NCBI GenBank assembly: GCA_030448225.1
Contig: JAUJNJ010000056.1
Span: 1 to 36,570, forward strand
Origin: Phycisphaerae bacterium
GTDB lineage: Bacteria; Planctomycetota; Phycisphaerae; Tepidisphaerales; Tepidisphaeraceae
Reading direction: 5' to 3'
DNA: 36,570 nt
Part shown: positions 7,158 to 18,285 of the stretch, in pieces
Layout: every line of letters starts with the position of its first letter
Position numbering within the stretch: position 1 is the stretch's first letter
The notes under the pieces: model-generated
Database searches by the model: none
Seen by the model: the letters and a program-made list of their open reading frames with translations, nothing else
Told to the model about the DNA's origin: nothing
Position numbers and translations under genes: made by a program

Positions 7158-9686
7158 ATGAGAAGGATCGTTCCGCTGACGCTCGCACTGATCTTCGCGA
7201 TCGCTGCTACAGGAGAAGCCGTGCCGGCGACCCGCCCGTTCCCGAACCGCGCGCCGCTCCGGGACGCGCATTTCACGGCGCTGCCGCTCGGCAGCGTCCG
7301 CCCGGCCGGGTGGCTGCGCCACCAGTTGGAACTCCAGCGCGACGGCCTCACCGGCCACGCGCCACAACTGCTCGAGGCCACCCGCGCCGACAGCGCGTGG
7401 CGCGGCGGCAAGGGCGAGGCGTGGGAGAAGGGGCCGTATTACCTGCGCGGCCTCGTCCCGCTGGCGTGGGGGCTCGAGGACGCGAAGCTCCAGGCCGACG
7501 TCCGCGCCTGGGTCGACCCGATCCTCGCCAGCCAGCGCGGCGACGGCTTCTACGGCCCCAGGTCCAACGACGACTGGTGGCCGCGGATGGTCGTCAACCA
7601 CCTGCTCCGCGACTTCCACGAGGCCACGAACGACCCGCGCGTCGTGCCGTTCCTGACGAAGTACTACCAGCACATGGACGCCGCGCTGGACGCGCGCCCG
7701 CTGCGCGACTGGGGCAAGTCCCGAGCCGGCGACGAGATCGACACGGTCTTCTGGCTCTACAACCGCACCGGCGACGCGTTCCTCCTCACCCTCGCCGACA
7801 AGCTCGCCCGCCAGGCGTACCCGTGGACCGACATCTTCACGAACAACCGCTTCATGGAGTTCGGCGACGACTTCCAGCCGAAGCACGCGGTCAACATCCC
7901 GCAGGCGCTGAAGATGCCGCCGGTCTACTCGCAGCGCTCCGGCAACCCGGCCGACGCCGGCGCGTACGCGGCGGGCGTCGCGAACCTGATGCGCGACCAC
8001 GGGCTGGCGGTCGGGATCAACTCCGGCACCGAGTTCCTGGCCGGGCGGTCGACGACGCAGGGGGTCGAGCTCTGCTCGTTCGTCGAGCGCATGCAGAGCG
8101 ACGCCGTGGCGCTGCGCGTGCTCGGCACGGCCTTGATCGGCGACAGCCTGGAGCGCATGGCGTTCAACGGGCTGCCCGGCTCGCTGTCGCCGAACATCCA
8201 CCACCACGTCTACTACTGCCTGCCGAACAACGTCGTCGCCAAGCGCGGCAACAAGGGCTTCAACCAGGACTACGACAACGCCACCACGCCGTCGCCGATC
8301 TCCGGTTTCGCGTGCTGCTGCTACAACTTCCACATGGGCTGGCCCAAGCTCTCCCAGAACGCCTGGGCCGCCGCCCCCGGCAACGGCCTGGCGGTCCTCG
8401 CCTACGTGCCGTCGGAGGTCACCGCGCCGGTCGGCGACGGCGGCGGCGGCGCGATCGTGACGTTGCGCCAGGAGACCGACTATCCCTTCGGCGAGACCGT
8501 CCGCATCCGCGTCGTGGCCGCGAAGGAGGTGGCGTTCCCGCTGTCCCTGCGCATCCCCGAGTGGTGCGACGAGGCGTCCATCACCGTGAACGGGAAGTCC
8601 GAGGCCGCCCCGCGCCGGGCGTCGTTCGCCGTCGTCAGCCGCACGTGGAAGGACGGCGACGAGGTCCTGCTCTCGCTGCCGATGAAGGTGCGCACGGCGC
8701 CGGGCGTGAACGGCAGCGTCTCCGTGCACCGCGGGCCGCTCGTCTTCTCGCTGGCCATCAAGGAGCGCCGCGCCGCGTTCGCGCAGGCGACGGTCCCTGA
8801 CTTCGAGCCGTACGAACTGTTCCCCGAGTCGGACTGGAACTACGGGCTCGTGCTCGACCCGGCCGACCCCGCCGCCTCGATCAAGGCCGACGTGAAGCCG
8901 ATGCCGGCCAACCCGTTCGCCCGCGGCCAGACGCCCGTTACCCTCGTCGCCCGCGCGAAGAAGGTGCCGGGCTGGAAGATCGCCCCGAGCGGCCTCGCCG
9001 CGCTCGACCCGCCGTACGGGCCGGTCGCGTCCAACGCGGCCGAGGAGCGGGTCACTCTCGTGCCGTTCGGCGCGGGGATGCTGCGCGTCACGAACTTCCC
9101 CGTGATCGGCACGCCCCCGACGCCGCCCGCTGCCTTCGAAGATGATTTCGCCGACGGGCACTTCGACGCGTGGATCCCCTACGGGGGCGGGTGGTTCGTG
9201 CGCGACGGCGCCCTCCACGCCGCGTCCAACGCCCACTCGGGCAGCTTCGGTCTCGCCGGCGTGAAGGCGGTCGTCCCGTCGACGCACTTTCAGGACTTCG
9301 TGTACGACGCGGAGGTCACGCTCAACGAGGTCGGCGACGCGGGGCTCATCTTCCGCGTCGGCGAGCCGACGATCGGGCCCGACGCCTACCGCGGCTACTA
9401 CGCCGGCATCAGCGCCGAGCGTAACGAGGTGATCCTCGGCAAGGCCGACGGCCGGTGGACGGAACTGAAGAAGGCGCCGCTCACGATCACGCCCGGCCGG
9501 GCCCACGCGCTGCGCGTCGAGGCGAAGGGCGACACGATCCGCGTGTTCGTCGACGACACGACGACGCCGAAGATCGAGTTGCGCGACGACACGTTCCGCG
9601 ACGGCTCGATCGGCGTGCGGCGTTACACGACGCGCCCGGAGAAGAACCCCGCGAGCTTCGCCGGCGTGAAGGTAAAGGCGTTGTAG
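7158..9686 (+). CDS. Secreted GH127-type beta-L-arabinofuranosidase
   Basis: 842 residues. The ATG at 7158 is preferred because AAGGTGG precedes it and the product then has a signal peptide (hydrophobic 5-18), whereas longer forms start with Arg-rich junk. Residues 35-650 match the DUF1680/GH127-GH146 family, which removes beta-L-arabinofuranose from plant glycans: '[18 protein letters not shown]' (43-60), [11 protein letters not shown] (140-150), 'GVELC' (302-306) and [12 protein letters not shown] (384-395). In the characterised family the Zn-binding Glu and Cys plus a neighbouring Cys pair form the active site with a Cys nucleophile; Glu 304, Cys 306 and Cys 386-388 fit. From about residue 660 a beta-sandwich domain follows, '[13 protein letters not shown]...[10 protein letters not shown]', like DUF1080 or laminin-G-type sugar-binding modules. 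The frame is intact, and the enzyme is probably exported to degrade plant polymers. Confidence 0.9.
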   Translation: MRRIVPLTLALIFAIAATGEAVPATRPFPNRAPLRDAHFTALPLGSVRPAGWLRHQLELQRDGLTGHAPQLLEATRADSAWRGGKGEAWEKGPYYLRGLVPLAWGLEDAKLQADVRAWVDPILASQRGDGFYGPRSNDDWWPRMVVNHLLRDFHEATNDPRVVPFLTKYYQHMDAALDARPLRDWGKSRAGDEIDTVFWLYNRTGDAFLLTLADKLARQAYPWTDIFTNNRFMEFGDDFQPKHAVNIPQALKMPPVYSQRSGNPADAGAYAAGVANLMRDHGLAVGINSGTEFLAGRSTTQGVELCSFVERMQSDAVALRVLGTALIGDSLERMAFNGLPGSLSPNIHHHVYYCLPNNVVAKRGNKGFNQDYDNATTPSPISGFACCCYNFHMGWPKLSQNAWAAAPGNGLAVLAYVPSEVTAPVGDGGGGAIVTLRQETDYPFGETVRIRVVAAKEVAFPLSLRIPEWCDEASITVNGKSEAAPRRASFAVVSRTWKDGDEVLLSLPMKVRTAPGVNGSVSVHRGPLVFSLAIKERRAAFAQATVPDFEPYELFPESDWNYGLVLDPADPAASIKADVKPMPANPFARGQTPVTLVARAKKVPGWKIAPSGLAALDPPYGPVASNAAEERVTLVPFGAGMLRVTNFPVIGTPPTPPAAFEDDFADGHFDAWIPYGGGWFVRDGALHAASNAHSGSFGLAGVKAVVPSTHFQDFVYDAEVTLNEVGDAGLIFRVGEPTIGPDAYRGYYAGISAERNEVILGKADGRWTELKKAPLTITPGRAHALRVEAKGDTIRVFVDDTTTPKIELRDDTFRDGSIGVRRYTTRPEKNPASFAGVKVKAL

Positions 9687-9793
9687 CGACGACCACAACT
9701 GCCGTCGCTCCATCATCGGCGCGTCCTCGCGCGAGCTCTCGGCTCCCGCGAGTCGCGTGGGAAGCTTCCGTTCGTTCCGCCATAGATCTGCCG

Positions 9794-11066
9794 ATGCAAG
9801 TCGATGCCGCAGAGCTTGCGATCGTCGGTGGGGGAGCGGCCGGACTGGCCGCGGCGATCTTCGCTGCCGAGACGGCGCCCGCCGGGTTCCGGATCGTTGT
9901 GGTTGACGGCGCGAAGACGCTCGGCGCGAAGATCCTCGTCGCCGGCGGCGGGCGGTGCAACGTCACCCATCACGAAGTGCTCCCGGGCGATTTCAACGGG
10001 TCGCAGAACATCGTCCGAAACGTGCTTTCGGCGTTCGACGTGGCGGCGACGGTTCGGTGGTTCGCGTCGCTCGGGGTCGAACTCAGACGCGAGCCGACGG
10101 GCAAACTCTTTCCCGCCGCGAACTCGGCGCGGGCCGTGCTTCAGGCCCTGCTCGATCGGTGTGACGCGCTCGGCGTCGAGCGATGGACGAGCCGCCGGGT
10201 CGCGAAGATCGTCCCGCCCGCGGAAGCGGAGCGCTCGTTTCAGGTCCACCACGCGGGCGGCGCGCTGCGGTGCCGGCGGGTGATCGTCGCCACCGGCGGG
10301 CGGTCGCTCCCGCGCAGCGGCAGCGACGGGTCGGGCTGGGAGATCCTCCGCGAGTTGGGCCACACCGTCACCCCGACGCGGGCGGCGCTCGTGCCGCTGG
10401 TGCTGCCGCCGCAGATGTTCCACACCGAACTGGCCGGCCTGTCGCAGGAGGTGGAGCTGTCGGTCTTCGCGGGCGGCAAGCGCGTCGACCAGCGAGGGGC
10501 AGCCTGCTCTGGACGCACTTCGGCGTCAGCGGCCCGGTCGTGATGGACGCCAGCCGGCATTGGACCGTCGCGCACGAGTCCGGCGCTCGCCGGCCTTGCG
10601 ATGCAACCTGCTGCCCGGCGAAAGCTTCGAGCAGGTCGAGAAGTGGCTCATCGAGTCGGTGGCGTGCCGCCCGAGGGCCTCGATGCTCACGCACCTGTCG
10701 CAGCGGTTCACCGAGCGGACGGCGGCGGTGCTGTTGCGGCACGCCGGCGTCGATCCGGCGACCGTCGCCAGCCAGTTGACGCGCGACGCCCGCCGCACGC
10801 TCGTCCACACGCTGACGGCCCTCGACCTCCCGGTCGGGCAGCACCGTGGATGGAACTACGCCGAGGTGACGGCCGGCGGCGTCCCGCTCGGCGAGATCGA
10901 CTTCCGCACGATGCGGTCTCGGAAGGTCCCGGGCCTGTACCTCGCCGGCGAGGTGCTCGACTGCGACGGCCGGATCGGCGGGTTCAACTTCCAGTGGGCG
11001 TGGGCGACCGGCTTCCTCGCCGGCCGGGCGGCGGCGGCGAGCGTTGACGAGCCGAAATCGCGCTGA
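9794..11066 (+). CDS. YhiN/HI0933-type flavoprotein (two frameshifts)
   Basis: Three consecutive frames together give one complete protein of about 424 residues. Part 1 (9794 to about 10497) has the FAD-binding AIVGGGAAGLAAAIFAAE, 'LGAKILVAGGGRCNVTH' (family signature), GKLFPAANSA and VIVATGGRSLPRSGSDG. Part 2 (about 10497-10585) has 'GSLLWTHFGVSGPVVMDASR', the expected next block. Part 3 (about 10590-11066) has NLLPGE, 'VTAGGVPLGEIDFRTMRS', and LYLAGEVLDCDGRIGGFNFQ near the end. Both junctions are repaired by adding one base; the first lies in a GGGG run (10496-10499). No family block is missing, so base loss in the sequence is more likely than decay. The family is of largely unknown substrate. 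Start ATG 9794 is 107 bases after the GH127 stop. Confidence 0.85.
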
Positions 11067-11134
11067 CGCGGTGATGGCCGGCGCGGGGCGCGGCAGGTGC
11101 ATCTCAACGACGACCGGCGCGGTAGAGTGGCCGG

Positions 11135-12355
11135 ATGGACGCATTCTTCAAGAAGCTCGGCGACACGGTCCTGGAGCGTTGGAAGCGCGAGAACTTCTCA
11201 CTGGCGAAGTTCCCCGATATCGCCAGCGCCGCGCTCGACGAGCGCCCGCCGGCGGAGCACGTGGACGTCGAAGCGCTCATGCGCGAGTTCCTCCTGAGCG
11301 ACGATCAGCCGTTCCAATCGGACTCGGACTTCGGCGAGCCCGAAGTCGTGGCGTACGCCCACCCGCGGTTCTACGTCCAGATCCTGTTCTGGATGGACGG
11401 CACGACCGCCATCCACCAGCACGAGTTCTCGGGCGCGTTCCACGTCATGCACGGGTCGAGCATCCACGCGCACTACGCGTTCGAAAACGCACGGCCGGTC
11501 ACCCCGTACCTGCGGGTCGGCGACCTGCGGATGAAGACGATCGAACTGCTGGAATCGGGGCGCACGGTGCCGATCGTCTCCGGCCCGCTGGCGATTCATT
11601 CGCTGTTCCATCTCGATTCGCCGTCGGTCACGGTGGTGGTGCGCACGCAGCACGACCCGGGCACCGGGCCGCAGTTCAACTACCTGCCGCCGCACGTCGC
11701 GGTCGACCCGCACTTCAGCGACAAGCTCACGATGCGTCGTAAGCAATTGCTGGACGTGCTCGACCAGATGGAGGACGGGGGCTACGCCGACGTGGTAGTG
11801 AAGATGGTCGGCGAACTCGATTTCGAGCGGGGCTTCTCGGTCCTGCACAACTGCATGGAATCCCTCCAACAGCTGGGCCAATGGGAGCCCGTGCTCGAGG
11901 CGTTCGAGCAGCGACACGGCCCCCTCGCGGCCGGCGTCGGGGCGACGTTGAAGGAAGACGCCCGTCGCGGCGTCATCAAGGGCCTGCGCGGCACGATCAG
12001 CGAGCCCGAACACCGCTTCTTCCTGGCCCTGCTGATGAACGCCCCGACGCGCGACGACCTGTTCGCCCTCGTGGCCCAGCGATTCCCCGGAGAGGCTCCC
12101 GTCGCCGTGGTCATGCGGTGGGTGGAGGAGCTGACCGAAGCGTCCGACGAGGGCGTGATGATCCTCGACGCGTCGTTCCCCCAGACGCTCGACGTCGACA
12201 GCGAGGCCCAGCCGGAGCTGTTCCTCGGGGCGCTGCGGTACTTCCTGAAGCGCGACCGGAAGCTCCCTCCGGCGCTGCGCGATCTGCCCGCGGCGGACGT
12301 AAAGGAGTTGCGGGCCGCTTTCGACGAATCAGCGCTGCGCCTTCTGATTCAATGA
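11135..12355 (+). CDS. Unrecognised 406-residue protein with cupin-like core
   Basis: Not assigned to a named family. Residues 78-190 look like a metal cupin: FYVQILFWMDGTTAIHQHEF (79-98) gives H-x-H (His 94, His 96), followed by SGAFHVMHGSSIHAHY, and a second motif 'GPLAIHSLFHLDSPSVTVVV' (150-169) supplies His 155. The layout (W-x-x-G-x-x-T-x-I-H-x-H, then G-S, then a distal H) is like cysteine dioxygenase-type cupins, which oxidise thiols with Fe(II). The C-terminal half (200-406) is alpha-helical with no motif I know and could be a second domain. It is a complete frame starting 68 bases after the flavoprotein, possibly the same transcript. The function is open; a metal-dependent oxygenase is one possibility. 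Confidence 0.7.
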   Translation: MDAFFKKLGDTVLERWKRENFSLAKFPDIASAALDERPPAEHVDVEALMREFLLSDDQPFQSDSDFGEPEVVAYAHPRFYVQILFWMDGTTAIHQHEFSGAFHVMHGSSIHAHYAFENARPVTPYLRVGDLRMKTIELLESGRTVPIVSGPLAIHSLFHLDSPSVTVVVRTQHDPGTGPQFNYLPPHVAVDPHFSDKLTMRRKQLLDVLDQMEDGGYADVVVKMVGELDFERGFSVLHNCMESLQQLGQWEPVLEAFEQRHGPLAAGVGATLKEDARRGVIKGLRGTISEPEHRFFLALLMNAPTRDDLFALVAQRFPGEAPVAVVMRWVEELTEASDEGVMILDASFPQTLDVDSEAQPELFLGALRYFLKRDRKLPPALRDLPAADVKELRAAFDESALRLLIQ

Positions 12356-12838
12356 GCGCGCCAGCTTGACCCGGCCTCCCATCGCCGAGCCGAAGATGTT
12401 GACGCGAGTCAGTTCCCCGCGGGAGCGTGGCGGGTGAGGTGCCGATGTCAGTGCAAGACATGCGCCGACGCGCGACACGCGCGCGCGGATCGACTCCGCG
12501 ATTGACGTCGTGACGCGCCCGAACCATCCCGCCCATCCACATCAGGACTCTTCCTATTCCCGTTGACGAACAGGTAGCGAGATCTTGTCCAAGGCGTGTC
12601 GCGGCCCTAAAGCGGGGCTAACACCTGACGGTAGAATCCCGCACCGGCCGAGGGGACGGACGCACTGCGTCCCGCGGCGCCGAGACCTTCGCACGCGGGA
12701 CGCTCGCCGGTCCCGCGCCCGCCGGACACGTCGCCCGCCCCGCCAGGGGCATCGGTGGCTTGGGAGCATCGGGCAACTCAGAACGACAAAGTCTGAATCG
12801 GGGGTGCCGCGCGCCTCGATCCAACACGGAGACGCCGC
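12356..12838. other. Intergenic, no gene supported
   Basis: 483 bases between the cupin-like gene and the pseudopilin. No reading frame on either strand shows a motif or a plausible ribosome-binding site. TTGACG near 12562 and TAGAAT near 12632 are promoter-like words, but they lack properly spaced partners. The pseudopilin promoter should be somewhere here. Confidence 0.5.
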
Positions 12839-13810
12839 ATGCGCAGGAAGCGCCAGGACGGGTTCACGCTCGTCGAACTGCTGGTTGTTATCGGTATTAT
12901 CGCTCTACTCATGGGTATCCTGCTGCCGGCGCTGAATCGGGCGCGGCAGTCGGCCAACACGGTGAAGTGCGCGGCCAACCTCCGCTCGGTCGGGCAGGGG
13001 ATCGCGATGTACGTCGCGGAGAACCGCCAGACCTACCCCGCCTCGTACCTCTACAAGCGCGGCGCGGGCGAGCCGTCGTACCGCGGGACGGGGCCGTCGC
13101 AGAGCCGCGGATACGTCCACTGGTCGTACTTCATCTACGGCGAGGGGAAGGTGCAGGCGGACTCATTCGTCTGCCCGTCGCTGTCGAACGAGGGCGGCCT
13201 CCCGCCGACGAACCCCCGCGCTGGCGACGAGATCGAGGGACAGACGCCCCAGAACGCGGGCGTGGTCGACGACCAGGTCCGCCGCGCGGCCTACACGCTC
13301 AACGAGGCGATCTGCCCGCGCAACAAGTTCGACCCGGCGGTCGAGGGGCACGGGGGCGGCGCGAACAACCAGTACGTCCGGGCCAACCGCGTGGCCAAGA
13401 GTGCCGAGATCATCCTCGGCACCGAGTTCTGGGAGGACTGGGAGTTGATCTCCGAGTCCGGCGAGGGGGACACGGTCGTCAAGAGCCACCGCCCGGTGCA
13501 CGCGTTCCAAGTCCTCAGCGGCGGCGACCAGTGGAACCTGTCGTCGATCACGCCGCGCCTCAGCGGGGGCGGGGGCGGCGTCGTCCGCGTCTCGTCGGCG
13601 CCGTACCCGCCGCGCACGGGCAACGGCACCCGCCTCGCGTGGGTCGGCCGTAACCACGGCACGGGGAAGCAGGGGAAGACGAACTTCCTGTACTGCGACG
13701 GGCACGTCGAGGCGAAGCTCATCGAGGACACGCTGAAGAACCCGGAGTACCAGTGGGGCGAGCGGGTCTACAGCGTCGTCGGCGAGCCGGGCGTCGGCAA
13801 CAGCAACTAG
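12839..13810 (+). CDS. Pseudopilin, H-X9-DG type (A)
   Basis: 323 residues. The N-terminus is a type IV/type II prepilin leader: basic residues, G8|F9 cleavage site, then FTLVELLVVIGIIALLMGIL with Glu at +5 of the mature form. The helix continues into the usual 'ALNRARQSANTVKCAANLRS', and the C-terminus has the signature 'TNFLYCDGHVEAKLIEDTL' (from about residue 283), typical of the large planctomycete family of secretion-type pseudopilins. The prepilin peptidase removes the leader and the helix anchors the protein in the inner membrane or in a pseudopilus. The gene is intact. It precedes a PEP-CTERM gene by 236 bases on the same strand, and a second pseudopilin lies 8 kb away on the opposite strand in a mirrored setting. 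Confidence 0.92.
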   Translation: MRRKRQDGFTLVELLVVIGIIALLMGILLPALNRARQSANTVKCAANLRSVGQGIAMYVAENRQTYPASYLYKRGAGEPSYRGTGPSQSRGYVHWSYFIYGEGKVQADSFVCPSLSNEGGLPPTNPRAGDEIEGQTPQNAGVVDDQVRRAAYTLNEAICPRNKFDPAVEGHGGGANNQYVRANRVAKSAEIILGTEFWEDWELISESGEGDTVVKSHRPVHAFQVLSGGDQWNLSSITPRLSGGGGGVVRVSSAPYPPRTGNGTRLAWVGRNHGTGKQGKTNFLYCDGHVEAKLIEDTLKNPEYQWGERVYSVVGEPGVGNSN

Positions 13811-14046
13811 CGATAGCGCAGCGACGATGACCGCTCGGCCGCAGGCCGCTCGCGGGCCGGCTCGAAGCCGCGCCGGGGGCGGACCGGACCGAGCCGTCCG
13901 TGCGTGCGGGCGGATCGCGCTCGGCGCCGTCCTCGCCGCGGCCGCGTGAGCGGCGGCGGGAACGCCGCCACCGCCGGCGCGGGCCGGCTGCCGCGGGAAC
14001 CGCGGGGCGAATCCAATTCTGGCAGCAAGATCAACGGGAGAACGTG

Positions 14047-17000
14047 ATGAGTGCAGCAACGCGTCGAGTCGAATTTACGTCCCACCTCAAGCGTCGCGCG
14101 GCACTGGTCGCCGCCGCGGCGGCCGCGCTGGCCGGGTCATGGGCCCGCGCCGACATCGCGCCGGACGGCGGCGTCGCCGGTCCGCAGGCGTTCGTCATTT
14201 CCACCTCGGGCGCGACCGCGCTGGGCGCGCTGACGCGGGGCGCCGGCACCAACTCCAGCAACTTCCCCACCGGCGAGCAGAACGGCCTGTGGCGGCTCGG
14301 CACGAACGATCTGCGGATCGGCCGCAGCACCTACACGTTTGGCACAACTCAGCCGCTGCAGTTGATCGGCTACCGCGACGTGAACAACGTCGCCACGGGC
14401 GAGATCGGGCAGGACGGGGAGAACGTTCGCAACCACGACCGCTTCGTCTACACGTACCACGAGGTCGGGTCGATCAACGGCGTGCTCGAGACCGTGCGGT
14501 CGGGCGGCCTGTTCCGGCCGGCGGGCGCCGCCCCGACCGGCCAGCCCGGCTTCAACAAGCTCGCGCCCGACGTGCCGAGCCAGAGCACCCCGCTGTGGCG
14601 TATGGGCCACCCGCAGATCAGCGCGACGAACTACGTCGTCAACTCCACCGGCACGCAGGCGACCACCGCCGGCGGCTACGCGGCCGAGGCGCAGCCGCTG
14701 GTCCGCATCGGCTACTCCGACGTCCGCTCGTTCCAGGTCTTCTCGCTCGCGGGCCCGGCCAGCCCGGAACGCCGGCCGCGCGACGTGGCCGGCACGTCGC
14801 TCAACGACGTCGCGGGTTACGGCAAGGGCGCGACGGCGTTCAACCCGCAGACCGGCACCGCCGGCACGAATTTCCAGCGCCTCGCCGACCGCGGGTCGAT
14901 CCTCGGCGAGGACACCGGCAACGCCGCCGACTCGCACCTGCGCAACGAGGGCATCGCCGTCGTCCCGTTCGCGCTGGCGGCGAACCCCGGCACGGGCCTG
15001 ACCCACGTTAAGGAGGGGGAGGCGAAGTTCCTCAACGCGACCGGGCGGCTGCCCAACGGCGTCAACTTCAACGCCGCCACCCGCGAGATCGGGTCCGGCA
15101 CGCGCAACCAGGGCGGGAACAACCTCAACCTCGACCCGTCGTTCGCCGGCGGCGAGCGCGACCGCCGCTCGCTGGCGCCGGGCAACGTCGGCGCGGCCGA
15201 CGTCGACGGCAACGCCGTCACGATCCGGCCCGGCGACGAGATGGACCCGAGCAAGGATCTGTTCGGCGTCGACTCGTCAAACCCCAACAGCGAGACCGCC
15301 AAGGAGCACCGCGTCGGCCCGCTCATCCGCTTCAGCGACAAGAACTCCGGCGGCTCGGGCATCCGCCCGGTCGTCGTCAACAACCGGATGGCCCTGGGGA
15401 TCCTCTCGACCGGCGACGTCGGCAACCGCGGCACGAGCGGCACCTCCGACAGCCGCACCAACCCGCTCCGCGTGCTCGGCATCGGCTTCGACGAGCAGGC
15501 GGGGGAACTGAACGGAAGCGCCGAGCCCAAGCCCGGCGTCAACGCCGAGTGGGTCCAACCCACGGCGATCGACGTGACGACCGGCCGCTACCAGCTCTGG
15601 TCGGAGGCGCAGGCGATCACCGTGATCGGCGTCGACACCGACGGCAACGGCTCGCTCGACGGCTTCGGCACCGTCGCGACCGACACGGACCCGAACCGCC
15701 CGATCCACAACGACCAGCTCGACCACGCCGGCTCGGCCGGTACGCACCGCAAGTTCCTCAACAACATCAACGGCTCGGTCGCGACGTTCGGCCAGGCGAA
15801 CCAGAACAACTTCACGCCCGCCGACGCGGTGATCGGCGCGGGATTCATCCCGCCGCAGATCATGAAGGCGCTCAAGGGGTTCGACGGCGACGCCCAGGCG
15901 ACCCGCGCCCCGCTCGGCGGCACGAACCCGAGCCAGTCGAACTACGACCCCGATGCCGACGGCCTGAGCGACTTCGACCCCGACGGCAACGGCCCCGCCC
16001 TCAGCACCGACACGCTCTACGACCGGCTCGTCGTCGACACCGTCACCGGGAACCTCAAGGCCCGGCTGAACTTCTCCGACCCCGCCACGATCAATGGCAA
16101 CCTGGCCGCGAACCAGACCGAGTACAAGTACCGGATCTTCGCGCAGGACGCGCCGCGGACGCGCACGACCGGCACCAAGGAGATCAACATCACCGCCCGC
16201 GTCGCGCTGGCCGGCGACGTCAACAACGACGCCGTCCGCGACCTCGGCGACGTCGAGGACCTCGCCCGCGCTTACGTCGCCTCCGCCGCCCGCGGCCCCA
16301 TCACCGGCACCGCGCGCCGGCCCCGATCACGTTCGGCGGCCAGACGCTCAGCAGCGACGAACTGATCGTCTTGACCGACTTCGACGGCTCGGGCAACATC
16401 GCCGGCACGGACGCCGCGCCGACGTTCACGGCCGTCGACCGCAACGACGTCGCGTACTTCCTCAACGGCGCCGCCGTCGACACCGGCGGCCGCAGCCTCG
16501 CCGACGCCGCGTTCCGCTACGCCGACGACACCGGCGGCGGCACGGTCGCCGCCCCACCGACGCGCGCGCGCGCCGACGGCGTGCGCTCGGGCGCCTCCGC
16601 AAGAACGAGGCGATCGTCCGCTTCAACAGGACCGTCGATGACCTCGGCGGCGGTGCGCCGCTGAAGTTCGACCGCTTCGACGTCGACGGCAGCGGCACGC
16701 TCGACCGCAACGACGCCCGCGTGGTCGACGCGTGGGTCGGCGCCGACTTCCGCAACCTCGACCACACGCTGTCGGCCGCGGCCGTCGGCGTCGACCTCGT
16801 CGCCGCGGAACTGAGCGACGACAACGTGATCACGCACGTCGACCTCAACGCCGCCTCGTTCGACGGCACCGTCGGCGACCTGCCGGACCTTGCCGCTGAC
16901 AGCGACTTCCGCCAGATCCGCGCCGCGCTCGGCCCCGCGCTGTTCGACGGCGACGCGGACCTGAACGGCGAGGTATTCACCGAGGACCTCGCCACCGTGC

Positions 17001-17746
17001 GACGCAACTTCGGCCAGGCGGTCGACCGCTGGAGCAAGGGGGACTTCGACTTCGACGGCGAGGTCTTCACCGCCGACCTCGCCGCCGCCCGCCGGAACTT
17101 CGGCGTCGGCTCGGGCGCCCCGGCCGCGATGAGCGTCGCGGGCGCGTCGGGACCTGTCGCGATGACGAGGGCGCAAGAAAAGCAGGGGCGTGCCGACGCC
17201 CGAGCCGCCCGGCGCAAGGCGGGGGTCGCCCCCGCGACGGCCGCCCGTCCGGCCGGCACGTCGCTCGCCGCCGCGGCCGACGCGCGCCTGTCCGCGACGG
17301 CCGCGGATCCAGGTCCGGACAAGCTCGAGCTCGTCGTGAACGTCCTCACCGGTGAGATGCGGCTCGTCGGCGACGACGTGGACAAGGCGGAGTTCGGGGT
17401 CTACGGCATCCGCTCCGTCGGCAACAACATGGACCCGACGAAGTGGAACTCGCTCCAGGATCAGGCCGTGCCGCCGGGCTGGTCGGAACTGATCGGCACC
17501 GACGGCCGCGTCGGCGAGAACACGAACGCCGTCACCGGCTTCTCCTCCGCGGACGCGACCGGATTCACGCTCGGAATGCTGTTCGACATCGGCGGCGCCC
17601 AGGACCTCGTCTTCAGTTATGCCGACGAGAACAACATCAGCGTCTCCAACGCGCCCGTCTCCTACGTACCCGAGCCGTCGGCCGTCGCGCTCATCGCCGC
17701 CGGCGCACTGGCGACGTTGCGACGCCCGCGGCGTCGCGGCGCGTGA
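14047..17746 (+). CDS. Long PEP-CTERM protein with dockerin-like repeats (two frameshifts)
   Basis: About 1,233 residues over three frames. Start ATG 14047 gives a signal peptide (RRAALVAAAAAALAGSWARA). The first 750 residues are Asn/Gly/Asp-rich and unrecognised, with Ca-binding-like stretches such as DTDGNGSLDG and DPDADGLSDFDPDGNG. Then come dockerin-like segments: AGDVNNDAVRDLGDVEDLA, DVDGSGTLDRNDARVVDAW, DLNGEVFTEDLATVRRNFG and DFDGEVFTADLAAARRNFG. The end is a PEP-CTERM signal: VPEPSAVALIAAGALATL then Arg-rich. PEP-CTERM tails are believed to be recognised by an exosortase that sorts proteins to the surface. The frame changes lie near 16315 and 16605; adding one base at each (a C in GCCTCC at the second) restores the frame. 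The protein is probably extracellular and Ca-binding. A hairpin terminator follows. Confidence 0.85.
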
Positions 17747-17749
17747 GCT

Positions 17750-17776
17750 GCGGCAGGCGCGGCAGGCGCGGCAGGC
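17750..17776. repeat. Triplicated 9-mer GCGGCAGGC
   Basis: Three perfect head-to-tail copies of GCGGCAGGC begin just after the long PEP-CTERM stop codon. It is outside any coding frame, and replication slippage is the simplest origin. No function is suggested. Confidence 0.7.
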
Positions 17777-17856
17777 GCGCGGCGACCCCGCTCGTGCCAC
17801 CGCGCGGGCGGCTCTTCACGTGATCATGAACGGTCCCTCCGTACGGGCCGGGTTCC

Positions 17857-17894
17857 GCACGAGCTCCCAAGCCGCGGACCCGGCTCGTGCTTTT
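17857..17894 (+). terminator. Rho-independent terminator of the long PEP-CTERM gene
   Basis: GCACGAGC (17857-17864) pairs with GCTCGTGC (17883-17890) across an 18-base loop and is followed directly by TTTT. It lies 110 bases after the stop at 17746 and is oriented for plus-strand transcripts. Confidence 0.5.
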
Positions 17895-18285
17895 GAAGGC
17901 GCCACCGCCCGACATCGGACGGCGGCACGGCCCGCACGTCCGTTACCGTGGGGAGGATGACGTAACGATCCGTGTCGCGCGACGAGGTCTGCAACCTGCA
18001 GCAGAAGCCTACGGGCCGGTCCGGCGCGCCTGCGCCGGTCGTACGCCTGGTGTGGGCAGTCACGCCCGGCGCCGTTGTTAAGCCTTTGAGCAGCCGAAAC
18101 TCGCAATCGTACTTGTTGCCATGGTCGTTCCAGCCGTTCATCGCGGTCAGACTACCGCTGGTGCCGAGAACGTCCAAGGTAAGCGTAGTATTCCACTCGG
18201 CTGTTGCGGTCCTCTGATCCGGTCTTGATCCGCTATCGGCGGGGTCTGATCCGGTTGCGGTGGGCGGGCCGCCGCTCGGCCAACA
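17895..18285. other. Intergenic between convergent PEP-CTERM genes
   Basis: No intact gene. On the minus strand around 18095-18205 a frame encodes WNTTLTLDVLGTSGS and then NGWNDHGNKYDCEFRLLKG, which looks protein-like but has neither a start site with a ribosome-binding site nor a continuation. It may be the remnant of a lost surface protein. The rest shows nothing. Confidence 0.3.

Noticed and set aside
9685..9709. AGCGACG...CGTCGCT inverted repeat right after the GH127 stop
   Set aside because: Seven-base stem with an 11-base loop and no T tract; too weak to call a terminator.
7098..9716. A minus-strand frame of more than 850 codons opposite the GH127 gene
   Set aside because: It is the mirror of strong GC codon bias on the plus strand; its product is Arg/Val/Asp-rich and has no domain, while the plus strand has a complete enzyme.
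17750..17776. Three direct 9-base repeats as a possible CRISPR or integration site
   Set aside because: Copies are adjacent without spacers and no cas or integrase gene is present; slippage explains them.
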